Assembly: GCA_940671915.1 (NCBI GenBank)
Contig: CALNVZ010001721.1
Span: 45,397,867-45,461,866, forward strand
DNA length: 64,000 nucleotides
Source of the DNA: Paracentrotus lividus
Taxonomy: Eukaryota; Echinodermata; Echinoidea; Camarodonta; Echinidae
Direction: 5' to 3'
Position 1 is the stretch's first letter. Every line of letters begins with the position of its first letter. This document shows, in pieces, positions 46,930 through 57,600 of this stretch. The translations under genes were made by a program, and so were the position numbers. The notes below the pieces were generated by a model. The model was not told the origin of the DNA, did no database searches, and saw nothing but the letters and a program-made list of their open reading frames with translations.

Positions 46930-49020
46930 AGGAATCTGGGATTTTCTAATGTGAAACTATTTTGGGAATACCATTACCATCCACATAATATTTACACCGC
47001 AGATATTAATTTTTGTAAAAACCTCAAATACATAGTGACGCCCTTGGTAAACATTTCTCCTCTCAAAATTGTTACCTTCTCCCTGATGGATGAAAATAAC
47101 CACTGAGAGTATCCGTGCTTTCAATTCATTAGAATGTCATTTATCCATGCACTCTTAGAGGATCCAATGGGGAGGGCTGTGGCACAAGGGCACAAGGGAA
47201 CATACCCCCACATAATCACACTTACCTTTCTTTAATATTATTTGAATTGTTTGGGTAACAATTTGCATTCATTCCTGTTTTGTCTTTGTGGGAAACTTCT
47301 GTTAGGTAATACTGGAGCCTTTATACGCATCCTGACATCCCTGCTCAACGTCACATGGCCCTGCTCTGTGCACTATGGCGATCTTTGTGGCACACGGCAA
47401 CTGGCAAATATTTTGAGGCCAAAAGGACCAAATGGTTTTTCGTTTTAATGACCGAACAGTGATAGAAATATACAGTTATAATACGCATTAAGAACTAAAC
47501 TAAAGTTTACCACATAATTCAACATTACCTGATTACGATAGGAATGAAGATAATTCAAAAAGATATAAATGCAGGTAAAATGCAAGAATAAAGACAGTCA
47601 CATATTATATTAGAGAAGACTTCACAAAGTAACTACAATGAATAAAGATAACATAAAATCAAAAGAAAGTAATGGATTTCACCCTAAACAACCCACCCCA
47701 ATCTGCCCCTTTTACCTGCCCACAGTATTCACCAATCCCCTTAAAGATCATCACAGTGCATGGACCGGGCCATTATTGATATTAGGGAAATGCCACACTG
47801 TCGGTTCACTGTCCTCTGAAAAATATCAATAAAGATGTATCACTCCTCACATATCATATAGTCATCATAATGGGAAATGGATGTACCTCGCTGGAAAGTA
47901 ATTTCAGAATTGGATTCAACTTCAAGATAATGGTGTATCGTGATGTTGATACAAAGAGAAGGAGGGGGAGGAGGATAGGAAAAGGAGCGAGATGCCAGCC
48001 TCCGTATGGGATGGAAAACCAGCATTGGACTCACGTTTTTTGTTTGTTCTGTTTTTTAATCTTCAAAAATGGAAGTCCGGATCCACAATTATGATGTCCA
48101 TAGATCTTCATATTCTATGGAAGATTACATATTTACCACCAGATTAATACATTAATGTTATATACTATCAATCATTAATTTATAATACATTAATGACTTA
48201 ATCATGTTAATAAACAGTATACTTATTAATTCATTACTCTTCTATTTACTCCCACATTTTTACATTTCCTAAAAATTATATAAGAATCATTAATGATTGC
48301 GATTTCATCTAATATACTCACTCGAAAATTAATCAATAACTCTTTCATGTTTGCATTACGTTCATGGTTTCATATACCTCTTTCGAAAAAAAAAATCATT
48401 GAATTTTCAAAAGTGGCACTTGAATTTGTTCGATTTCAAGTTTAGGTGAAAGTAGATGTCATAAAAAATAGCAAAAGTAAATATATAAATACATTCAATA
48501 TAAAAATAAATCATATTGCCGCAATAACTTGAACGTTATAAATCTGTCTGTAATTCACTTGTAATCTGTTCCTGTTAACTACCAATACCTTTTTGTGTTG
48601 GCTAATAAATTATTTAACAAGAATAGCTCACACGCTGATTCGTAATCACCCAAATTAGTACTTTGTCATGGTTATTTAAGAATTTACGAACACAGAAAAA
48701 ATATTGGTATATTTATTCGATTTATTCAATAAGAGCGGGGGATTTATATACGTGCATTGATTACATACCGGCGCATGACAACCAACCTATTTCGTCAATG
48801 ATCAACGAGCTGGCTACTACCTAGCAACGGGAGAAACAACATGGTAGTGATATACGCAGGTGATATGGTGGAGGGCTGGAAATGAGATGAAATGTTTGCT
48901 TTGGTAAAATGTGTCAGTGTAGTTAGTTTGTTGATCAACCCGGTATAGTCATGGATACAAGAAATGAGACATTATGGTGAGGTGTGTATCATTTAGGTTC
49001 GATTCTTTTAAGTATCGAAA
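46930..49020. other. No recognised gene
   Basis: AT-rich DNA, especially 48100-48700. Open frames of up to 74 codons show no domain or splice context. Confidence 0.45.
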
Positions 49021-49030
49021 AGGTCATCAT

Positions 49031-49136
49031 GAGAGAGAGAGAGAGAGAGAACGGGAGAGATAACGAGAGAGAAAGTTGAAAAGAAAGAGTTGTAAGGGGG
49101 AGGGGACAAAGGGCCGAAAGATGGACAGTGAGGGAC

Positions 49137-49202
<66 letters not shown>

Positions 49203-49360
49203 AAGAAAGAGGGTGAATATAGAAAAATCAAGAGAGAGACTGATAAGAAGAAAGAGGTATATAGTGGAATAGAAGGGTGAAATATTGATAAATGAAGAGA
49301 CTGAGAAAAAAATAACGAAGAGAGAAAGAGAAAGAAAGAGAGAGAGAGAGAAATAGAGGG
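49031..49360. repeat. Extended GA-rich purine tract
   Basis: Several GA runs (49031-49048, 49137-49200, 49330-49352) joined by mixed purine-rich sequence. The open frames on the minus strand are simple-sequence artefacts. Confidence 0.9.
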
Positions 49361-49677
49361 AAGGGATGCCTCTTTAAGATAAGGATAGGCCTACACCAGA
49401 CACTATTAAAGGGAATCATTCTCAGATTGGGGAGGAAGGGGCAGCAGCACGTTCTCTGCACCCACAATTAAGATGTCTTTACTTTCACCCCTGTTGCTAA
49501 TATCAATTCATACCGTGATGGACGGTAGGCTGCACCAACCCCATCGATTTCTGGTTCCCCTACTGAATTTCACACCCTTTTAAAGCTCCACGCCTGCAAA
49601 ATCACCTGTGCAACACACAGTCACACGAGCTAACCGATCACCAATCATCCATTCACGTCAAAGCAATTCTTATTTGG

Positions 49678-49802
49678 GTCCTGTAACATAAAAGATACAA
49701 CCAATCCTACGATTAATAAACTTCGTAAGTCTACGGTAAACCGTGTGTTAAAAACTACAATTGATCGTAAGATTGATTGTAACTCTTTTATGTTACAGGG
49801 CA
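49678..49802. mobile_element. Fold-back family F3 copy 3 (uninterrupted)
   Basis: The ends CCTGTAACATAAAA and TTTTATGTTACAGG match the copies near 39.7 and 40.1 kb. The centre, CGTAAGTCTACGGTAAACCG, has no insertion. This 125-bp copy shows what the family looks like without the nested element. Confidence 0.85.
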
Positions 49803-50084
49803 TTGGTCTCTGAACGTTCTGAGTTCGATATCATTAGTATGGCTGGGTATAAATGGGTATATAAACACTGTAAGCAAGACGGCTGTGTCAATAGCAAGTC
49901 GGTGTCTAATGTAATTTTGGTGACGTAATTCAAACACGCTAGGGTAGTAATATGACATAATTACAACACGACGAGGAGAGGTATCGAATGTAAATTGCTA
50001 AAGATACAACATCAAGGGGATAGTTAAAGAGGGTGTACGATCGGTTGTTACGAGAATATACTCTCAGCCTTCCGCCAAAAGGAG

Positions 50085-50144
50085 AGGGAGAGAGAGAGAG
50101 AGAGAGAGGCAGACAGACAGACAGAAACAGAGAATACGAATGAG

Positions 50145-50183
<39 letters not shown>

Positions 50184-50194
50184 CCCCAAACAAG

Positions 50195-50236
<42 letters not shown>

Positions 50237-50270
50237 AAAAAGAAAGAAAAGAAAAGAAGAAGAAAGAAAA
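50085..50270. repeat. GA microsatellite plus poly-A run
   Basis: GA repeats with GACA interruptions up to 50182, then a poly-A run of about 35 bases and A-rich GAAA repeats to 50270. Confidence 0.9.
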
Positions 50271-50365
50271 TGATTAGTGCGGCGCGGAATAACAGCCATA
50301 ATTATACTTCAAGACTTTTAATAATTTAAATACACTGCAAGTAATAGCAATAATAATATTCATCA

Positions 50366-50988
50366 TATACAGAGTGAGTCAATAAAAATGTCTCATCATT
50401 TTGAAGTTGTCGTGTAAAAAGTATGCAAATTTAATCATGAGATTTGTGGTATATCTTGCTAGAGTAATCCTCCTAACATAATTTATGTTGGTACAATTTT
50501 CAATTAGATCTTTGCACGCATGACTGAATAACAAAGGGCCCCTTGGAAGAGAAATACTCGATATTGAAAGGGCCACCCTGTATAAAGAAGACCAGAATAA
50601 ATAAATAAATAAATAAATAAAATAACAGACAATCAGCAGAAGACGGTAAGATCTCAATTGCACTAAGTGGCTGGATGAAGAATAAACAAAGGGATAGGTG
50701 TGTGTGTGTATGTGGTAAGAGGGTGTATGTGTATGTGTGTACACGTGTACACATATTCTGTCAACATTTGCTTTTAATCTTCACCCAGCCACTTGGCGCA
50801 AGTGAGATCTTACCGTCTTCTGAAGATTTTCTGATATTCAGTCATGCGTGCAAAGATAGAAATGAATACGGTACCAGCAGGAGGATGACTTTATACCAAG
50901 GCATATCATGAAACCCATGATTAAATATTCATACTTTCACAAGACAACTTCAAAAGGATCGGACATTTTTATTGACTCACTCTGTATA
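50366..50988. mobile_element. Mariner-like fold-back MITE (about 620 bp)
   Basis: The outer TATA and TIR TACAGAGTGAGTCAATAAAA are mirrored at the right end, consistent with a TA target duplication. The arms pair over long stretches: TTTTGAAGTTGTC, AATTTAATCATG, TTGCACGCATGACTGAATA, GAAGACGGTAAGATCTCA and AGTGGCTGG. The ends and TA target point to Tc1/mariner (inference). The centre contains a TG repeat, a palindromic GTGTACACGTGTACAC and an AATA repeat (50595-50622). No transposase. Confidence 0.88.
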
Positions 50989-51179
50989 GCGCCTTTTCTG
51001 AAAACAGTCACAAAGCGCTTCACATAAAGTGATATATAAAATGAAGTATAGTAAAGGCCTACGTAACATTGAGGATTGCAAGTGTGGATCAGTCTCTTCC
51101 CCTTTTTCGTTTATGGAACTTAAAAAAGAGAGATGAATTGATTCCATGCAAAATTATTTCAAAGATCAAACGTCCATAT

Positions 51180-51249
51180 TATAAGTTCATATCTTCAGAA
51201 GATAGCAGTAAAGATAATAGTGTCAAAGGAGAGAGAGAGAGAGAGAGAA

Positions 51250-51283
<34 letters not shown>
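51180..51283 (+). repeat. Dispersed repeat ending in a GA microsatellite, copy 2
   Basis: ATAAGTTCATATCTTCAGAA, GATAGCAG and GTCAAAGGAGAGAG match the unit at 46748. The GA run then meets the left terminus of the TIR element at 51289. Confidence 0.75.
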
Positions 51284-51288
51284 TGAAA

Positions 51289-52174
51289 GTGGATTCACAC
51301 CTGCCCGATCTAGAAAAGTTCCCGTAATCTCTGATCGGGTATTTTTACCCCGATCACAAACTACGCGTAATTTTGCAAGTGTGAAACCAAACTACGCGTA
51401 ATATTCCCGAAGATAAATTCCCGTAAATTAGTAGGTACTTCGTCGAAACTACGCGTATTTTCACCAAGGTCGTGGGAACTTTTGTAGTGTGAACATAAAT
51501 TACGGGAACTTTCTATTCCCCCTTTCTTTTTCTTTTGTATTTCTTTGTTTTTCCTTCTTTCTTCTCATTCCTTCTGCATTTCTTTGTTTTTTCCTTCTTT
51601 CCCCGATTTACTTATGTATTTCCTTGTTTTTCCTTGTTTTTGCTCTTTCCTTATGTATTTCATTGTTTTTCCTTCTTTCTTCTCTTCCTTATGTTTTTCT
51701 TTGTTTTCCTTCTTTCATCTCTTTCCTTATTTATTTCTTGGCTTTTCCTTCTTTCCCCGCTTTTCTTATGTATTTCTTTGTTTTTTCCTTCTTTCTTCTC
51801 TTTCCTTATGTATTTCTTTGTTTTTCCTTCTTTCTTTTCGTTCCTTATGTATTTCTTTGTTTTTCCTTCTTTCCCCGCTTTTCTTATGTATTTCTTTGTT
51901 TTTTCCTTCTTTCTTCTCTTTTCTTATGTATTTCTTTGTTTTTCCTTCTTTCTTTTCGTTCCTTATGTATTTCTTTTTTTTTTCTTCCCCGCTTTTCTTA
52001 TGTATTTCTTTGTTTTTTCTATTTCTTCCCTTGTTTATAACTTCGGGTATCTTTCCCGAAAAAGACGCGTTCGGGCAGGTGTGAACATGCAAAACAAATT
52101 ACGCGTAATTTGGTGATTGGAAAAGTTCCCGTAATTTACGGGTATTTTTCTCGATCGGGCAGGTGTGAATCCAC
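51289..52174. mobile_element. TIR element with subterminal repeats and an internal minisatellite
   Basis: The ends are GTGGATTCACACCTGCCCGA and its exact mirror (TIR about 22 bp). Both subterminal regions are crowded with AAAAGTTCCCGTAAT, ACGCGTAATTT, TTCCCG and GTGTGAA words in both orientations. The middle is a minisatellite of about 39 bp. GA tracts lie on both sides, suggesting insertion into a microsatellite. Subterminal short-word crowding is typical of transposase-binding regions of cut-and-paste elements (inference). It has no transposase; superfamily is unknown. Confidence 0.85.
51510..52035 (+). repeat. Pyrimidine-rich minisatellite, period about 39 bp
   Basis: Units read roughly TTATGTATTTCTTTG, then TTTTTCCTTCTTTC and a variable TTCTCTTTCC, CCCCGCTTTTC or TTTTCGTTCC end. 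TTATG starts near 51766, 51806, 51845, 51884, 51924, 51963 and 51998 give periods of 35-40 bp. Because 39 is a multiple of three, all three + frames stay open for 180-190 codons, producing Phe/Leu/Tyr-rich pseudo-proteins. Confidence 0.9.
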
Positions 52175-52276
52175 CTAGAGAGAGGGAGAAACGAGAGAGG
52201 AGGGGAAAAATGAGAGTGCTAAGAGAGGGAGAGTAAGAGAGGCGAGAGAGAGAGAGAGAGAAAGAGGAAGAAGAAG

Positions 52277-52312
<36 letters not shown>

Positions 52313-52344
52313 AAAGAAAGAGAGAGAGAGAAAGAGAGAGAGAG

Positions 52345-52375
<31 letters not shown>

Positions 52376-52388
52376 AGGGGGGGGGGGG
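52175..52388. repeat. GA-rich purine tract
   Basis: GA, GGA and GAAA repeats ending in a poly-G run near 52377-52388. Confidence 0.9.
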
Positions 52389-52424
52389 TGATTAGTCTCT
52401 AAACCAAATTGTAATTGAAATTGA

Positions 52425-52620
52425 CTAATCATTTGTTAGACGACGGTGACATTAGACGAAATGGGAATTAGACAAAATATTAAATAGGCGTAGGACAACA
52501 CCAACAAAATATATTTAGACGAACTGGTTGTAGACAAAACGAAATTAGACCATGGGCAATTAGACGATGTGGAATAAGACCGAACAGGCATTAGATAAAG
52601 TGAATTTAGACTAATGGCAG
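52425..52620. repeat. Single-arm relative of the ATTAGAC element
   Basis: Degenerate repeats such as CATTAGACGAAATGG, AATTAGACAAAATATT, ATTTAGACGAACTGG and CATTAGATAAAGTG match the right arm of the fold-back at 26710-27135. No opposite arm is visible. Confidence 0.7.
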
Positions 52621-53412
52621 TCAGTGCCAGCCCACGTGATGAAGAAGGTTCTTCGACCCCCTTGTCATTTGTTATATCTTTATAATCATGACAATTCTAC
52701 AATCTCCATGACAAATCACGGTTACTATGATCACACTCATCCTCTTCCCACTCTTTAATATTCAAGGAAACAACAATACGCTCGACGACAAAAAACCTTA
52801 CCATGTTCACCTCAGGCTATATGGCCTTTCATTAATATTCATAGATTACGATCTGAGCTCAAATCTCTTTCAGTTTATGAATACTAATGCAAGATTTTTG
52901 TCCAGGATATTTGTTTCAAGGCGAATGGAAGTACGAGGGGAAACATAGATACAGTTTGTTATGAAATAGAGACAGAGATAGATAGAGAGAGAAAGCGTTT
53001 AAATATTTCGTAGAGGTTGTCACATGTATCTATGGAAACGGGAGGTACACGTCGAATTCAATATTTTGCTTAAATCTCCAATTTCCAACGATACTCTTTT
53101 GCCATTCTGTCATTTTAACCGTACGAAAATAAATAATATACTGTAGTAACTAGTATGAATGAAAAAGGGCAGATTTAGAGAGCTCAAGAGGCCTTTACTC
53201 AAAATTAAAAACAAAACCTGACCTATGCCTATATATTTCAGATAAAAAATCTTATAAATATAATAACTTTCATTGATATTCACAAACACTAGCAAAAGCA
53301 ATATTAGACAAATAATTTTATTCATTTGTCTCCAACGGTAACCATGTTGGTATAAGCACACGCAACTGCTGTGTGATAAATTTGAAACCAGACAGCTATG
53401 AAAAAAATCATA

Positions 53413-53492
53413 GGCTGCCCGGGCGGGATTCGAACCCACGACCTGTGGATTGCTAGACCACTGTCATTACCGCTAGACCACCGGAGTGCCCT
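53413..53492 (-). other. tRNA-like module with intact A and B boxes
   Basis: On the minus strand an A-box match TGGTCTAGCGG and a perfect B box GGTTCGAATCC lie at tRNA-like spacing. The ends pair only partly, and GTGG...CCAC forms an anticodon-arm-like stem. It is probably tRNA-derived rather than a tRNA gene. The + strand translation with GGIRTHDLWIARPL is a well-known spurious peptide produced by such sequences. Confidence 0.7.
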
Positions 53493-53530
53493 TGGCGGTG
53501 AAGGTTCAAACTATCCCATATACATGAATA

Positions 53531-53683
53531 TGAAACGTAAAGGAGTTTACGCCGTTGGGATATTAAATAGACAAATAATTTTATTCATTTGTCTCCAACG
53601 GTAACATGGTTACCGTTGGAGACAAATGAATAAAATTATTTGTCTATTTAATATCCCAACGGCGTAAACTCCTTTACGTTTCA
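53531..53683. repeat. Perfect palindrome, 75-bp arms, 3-base centre
   Basis: Arms 53531-53605 and 53609-53683 are exact reverse complements around ATG. Landmarks are TGAAACGTAAAGGAGTTTAC at the left end and GGTAAC-ATG-GTTACC at the centre. No mismatches were seen. Confidence 0.93.
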
Positions 53684-53963
53684 AAAGCAATATTCTTCCC
53701 TTTTTCATTCAGTAAGTTTTTCCCCTTCCCGGGCCCCCTACTTCATTCTTGCATTTCCCTCTCTATCTCCCTCCCTCTCTCTTTCCCCCTCGTTGTCTCT
53801 CTCTTTAATACAACCAAATTCAAACTAATCAAAACGAAGCAACAGAGTTCAGAGTACCTCAAATTGGATAGTGATTATTTATCCAATTTCTCTCTAGTTT
53901 ATGTCTGATTTCAGCACGGGCCAAATTTGGCGTTCTGAAATTCAATATTGGCGCTCCGCCATC

Positions 53964-54102
53964 TGGGGAGCATTTCATGAAACAAATATTCACTGATTCT
54001 CACTGACAACTGTTATAAGCTACTGAAATGCTTGCATCTGATTGGCTGAGAGCAAAGTTGTGGGATAAAACATCCGACAAGTCCTTTCATGAAAAGTCCC
54101 CC
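53964..54102. mobile_element. Short TIR element with GGGG(A)...TTTCATGAAA ends
   Basis: CTGGGGAGCATTTCATGAAA at the left and TTTCATGAAAAGTCCCCC at the right form an imperfect inverted pair. The interior contains CTGATTGGCTGAGAG. MITE-like size of about 140 bp. Confidence 0.6.
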
Positions 54103-55110
54103 GTTAGCCGAAGATTGAATGAAAGAGGGGTTGGTAAAAATAGAAGCAAATGACGAGTACCAGGCAAGCAAAAAGCATTGACAATCTATAGGATTTACTT
54201 GATTCTATTATTGTTTTAGATTTGATTCATCTACTTATTCAGCTTGATATAATATGATATATCTAGCTGTTATTATGGAACATAAGAGAGATCAATTTGG
54301 AGGCATTCGCAAGGTTTTATTTCATTTCCTGCGTGGTGTAGTTAGTTCTGATCTTATAACACAAAATTCATCTTTGGAAATATATGCATGATGATTTATT
54401 ATGTATATAAATTGCTTCTAAAAATATAGACCTTTGCATTATGTCATATTCTTATGTGTCACTTTTTAACGAAAAAAAAAGAAGAAAAAAGGATAATGAC
54501 AGGGGGTACAAATAGGAAAGAAAGATTAAAAAAAAAAAAAAAAAATTGTCGGTTTGCATTAGGTTCTGCCAAATGTGGGAACGGCTCCCTATCTCGCTTA
54601 GCACTGTCACAAGTGAGGAGTCTGTGGTTTTAGAAAGTTGAAAAAAAAAATATTTATTTATATTTTACATTTTCATCTCTCTCTTCCTCACGGCTTCCCC
54701 CTCTCTCTCTCTCTCTCTCTTACTCTGTCTCCTTCACTCCCATCATATGTTTGTAACTTTCTCACAAATTATTTATGCCTACAATGTATGTGCAATAAGC
54801 TGTAAAAGATAAGCGTAATACCTCCCAGAATAATCTAACTCGTTTGGTTGAATATATTTTGCACGTTTTGGGGACTCATTTAAGAGGCCCTATATTACAT
54901 AACACATGGCAAATTTGGCGGCCCGTTTCACTGCAATCGGAACATAATTATCTAGGGCTTATCAAAGGGGAAAACAAAAATCGTAAATGAACAGAGAGAT
55001 AAAATCCACATGTTCATTACACTTTTCAATTTGATCAATTGCAATATTATTTTGATACAGCACAAACATAAAATAAATTTAATACTCTCTATTATGGCAC
55101 CAAACTTACG
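54103..55110. other. No recognised gene
   Basis: AT-rich DNA with A runs (54470-54490, 54528-54545, 54640-54650) and a CT microsatellite at 54703-54722. Confidence 0.5.
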
Positions 55111-55403
55111 GTGGTATCTCACTTTACGGAAACGTCCTCAGCGACTCGGAAAAACAGAGACGTCTCCGATAATTTTTTCCCGTCGCATAGCCGTCTCGGA
55201 GACGTCTCTGAGACGTCTTTGCGACGGAAAAAAAATCATAGATTTAAGGATGTTCTATTTTCACGCGACTCATAAGACCTCGCGGAGACTCAGGAGACGT
55301 CTCTTATAGACGTCTCCAATACTTCTCTGCGATTAGTATAAAGACTTTGTCAAATCCGTCTCAAACCCGTTCCAAATCTGCCTCATGACCAGTGAAATAC
55401 CAC
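55111..55403. mobile_element. TIR element rich in AGACGTCT palindromes, copy 1
   Basis: The left end GTGGTATCTCACTTTACG is mirrored by GTGAAATACCAC at the right. Inside are five copies of the palindrome AGACGTCT, mostly within GAGACGTCTC, plus CGTCGC/GCGACG pairs. The dense subterminal palindromes look like protein-binding sites of a DNA transposon (inference). The 99-codon frame across it has no domain. Confidence 0.7.
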
Positions 55404-55439
55404 AATAACTAGTAGCCCGTTTACTAAATCCGAGACTGA

Positions 55440-55593
55440 TGGTGCTATCTCACTTAAGACGGATGAGACGGATTCGAGGCTATAGTTTGAGATTAGACGC
55501 AGAGACGTCTTAGAGACGTCTCATGAGTCTCTGTGACGTTCGTGAGTCATGGGAATCATGTTTAGACGACTTTATTGGTCGATCTGTAGCACA
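55440..55593. mobile_element. AGACGTCT-rich element, shorter copy 2
   Basis: It opens GGTGCTATCTCACTTAAG, as copy 1 does, and ends near GTAGCACAATAAC, comparable to copy 1's TACCACAATAAC. It holds two more AGACGTCT palindromes. The two copies lie 36 bp apart in the same orientation. Confidence 0.55.
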
Positions 55594-55862
55594 ATAACTG
55601 CGTCATGGGAGGATAGGGGAAAATGATTTACTTTACGAAGTTAAGTCTTTAGAATTGGTTAAAAAATCTAGTAACAAATACAATTCACTTTTGTAAAATA
55701 TTTGATAACTGCAAAGGAATGGCTATAATGATATGATTTCAAAATGAACGATTGCCATGAATGCTCTTTTTCCTAGTGTTTCTCTTCAATACATATTCAT
55801 AATGAATACAATAGATTTACAAGGAAGAATCATTTTTTGAAACAGCAATGATAATGATAGAG

Positions 55863-57239
55863 ATTTAAGGACGTTGCACAGTTGAAACCAAAACCATGAC
55901 AAGTTCACCAAATTTTGCACAGAGTTACTTTGGTATCTATGCCAAAAATGCAAAAAATAATATAAGTTCATGTGCTTGATTTTTTGCTACGGAACTTTGA
56001 AGTTGCCATATTTGGATGGCATGTAAAGTACGCATAATTTAAGAAATTGGCCTCTGTTAGACCCCGCAAGTGCAACAAACAAGTAAAAATCGTCATTACT
56101 TTGTCAAAACCGTATCAAACTTTATTAAACCTTCCCGATTTGTTACAAAGTTTATACCAATGATGGGTACATTGTTTAAACTGGCACATTTGTACTTATT
56201 TTTGAGCCAGCAGCGCCCTCATGTGGCCAAAAGGGTGCGTAAAATGGCAAAAACCATATCTTTGAGGCTTGGAATCTACAAGAAAATAAAAAAAGTATAG
56301 TTTAAGGTGCACTTTTTAAAAAAACCATGACAGTCTCATCAAATTTTGCAAAGTTGTAGAGGGATTCATCATATATATGTAGAGAGTTTAAAAAAGGGGG
56401 GTCCATGTGCTCGTTTTCGAACTATCGGCGCCCGAATACTCGCAAATCGGCTTGAAAAGTCACAAAAACGCGCCGAAAAACGTCCAAAAAGCGTGAAAAT
56501 CCACTCTAAATTGCACTTGATTCAAAATTATGCTCCCAAACATTCAAATCCATGTCATTTTCATAAAAATTTGCAAAGTTGTAGAGGAATACGTAATCAA
56601 CGGGTATAAACATTCAAAAAAGGGGGTCCATGTGCTCGTTTTTAAGCTATCGGAGCCCGAATAGTTGCGAATTGGCTTGAAATCCACAAAAACGCGCCGA
56701 AAACGTCAAACAAGTCGTGGAATCCACCCTATATTACATTTGATTCAAAATCATGCTCTCGAACATTCAAAAGCCATGTCAAGTTCATCAAAATTTGCCA
56801 AGTTGTAGAGGAATATAAACTAAAAGAGTAGGGACATAAAAAAATGGGGGTCCATGTGCTCGTTTTCAAAATATCGGCGCTGTAATAGTGGCGAGTCGAC
56901 TTGAAAACCACCGAAACGTGCCAAAAATACTCAAAAATGTGAAAACTCTATCTAATTTTTGACTTATTCAAAATCCTGCTCCCAAATTCATTTCATATCC
57001 CTCGCAATCTCTAGAATAACACGAACATGCACCAACATAAATGCTTTACATATCTCTGCAAGTAGGTAAATAATGAACAAAAAGAAGGAAGAAATAACAT
57101 ATTTATAAAGTTCATTTCTTTTAACTCTTTGAACGCTGGATCGCCCACGAGCGCTGTATATTTTCCATTTTGACGTTAATGCGCGCCCGGGATGCGCGGT
57201 CAAGATGCGCAGAAACATAACTGTGCAACGTCCTTAAAT
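55863..57239. mobile_element. 1.4-kb TIR element enclosing a 225-bp tandem array
   Basis: A perfect inverted pair of about 21 bp, beginning ATTTAAGGACGTTGCACAGT, closes both ends (55863-55883 and 57219-57239). The interior is mostly a tandem array of about 225 bp. No coding frame with a recognisable domain is present. Flanking target duplication is not clear. Confidence 0.85.
56310..56990 (+). repeat. Tandem array, period about 225 bp, inside the TIR element
   Basis: GGGGTCCATGTGCTCGTTTT recurs near 56401, 56626 and 56850. Each copy is followed by ATCGG(C/A)GC, a TTGAAA(A)(G/T)(C/T)CAC word and ACG(C/T)GCC(G/A)AAAA, and is preceded by CAAA(A)TTTGC(A/C)AAGTTGTAGAG. A degenerate partial unit appears upstream near 55900-56000. 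Confidence 0.85.
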
Positions 57240-57552
57240 AAAGAAGCTAAACAGTAGAAATAATATCTTAACCATTATTTGCGTAATCAGAACAATCTCA
57301 GAAAATATCTTTTTTTTACTAGATACGTAATCAAAATGACTATATACGTTTACTTTCGATAAAAAACAAAACAAAACGCATGGTTTTATACAAAGTTGCT
57401 CCTCCATGACTTCTAATTTTATGAAGATTTTACATAAGCTGTATTTCATGAAAATAGGCAATTAAATGCAAGGTTTTTAAAACCGTAAAATTATAACCAA
57501 ACAGCAATACTACCAACTACTACATCACAACCATTGGAGGCGATCCCGGGGG

Positions 57553-57600
57553 ATGGGGGGGGGGGGGGGGGGGGCGTATCCCCCTCGATTTTTTTTCTGG
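57553..57600. repeat. Poly-G run and homopolymer patch
   Basis: GGGGATGGGGGGG... with about 18 consecutive G, then T runs. On the minus strand it could form a long C-run structure. Confidence 0.8.

Larger units (their letters stand above)
53294..53694. mobile_element. Composite insertion: tRNA-like module plus palindrome, 12-bp flanking repeat
   Basis: AAAAGCAATATT occurs on both sides (53294-53305 and 53683-53694), like a target-site duplication around about 377 bp. Inside, a 38-bp sequence beginning TAGACAAATAATTTTATTCA (53305-53342) recurs at 53568-53605 and again inverted within the palindrome at 53531-53683. A tRNA-like module lies between on the minus strand. A 12-bp duplication is more typical of SINE/LINE retroposition than of cut-and-paste elements, but the internal palindrome is not SINE-like. 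Confidence 0.7.

Noticed and set aside
50366..50988. A transposase gene inside the mariner-like element
   Set aside because: The arms mirror each other and no DDE/D motif or long frame is present; the short frames are arm translations.
51489..52116. Three overlapping 180-190-codon Phe/Leu/Tyr-rich open frames that look like membrane proteins
   Set aside because: The 39-bp minisatellite has a period divisible by three, so all frames stay open; all three read similarly.
53398..53604. Open frame containing GGIRTHDLWIARPL
   Set aside because: This peptide arises from reading a tRNA-like sequence antisense and is a well-known spurious database protein.
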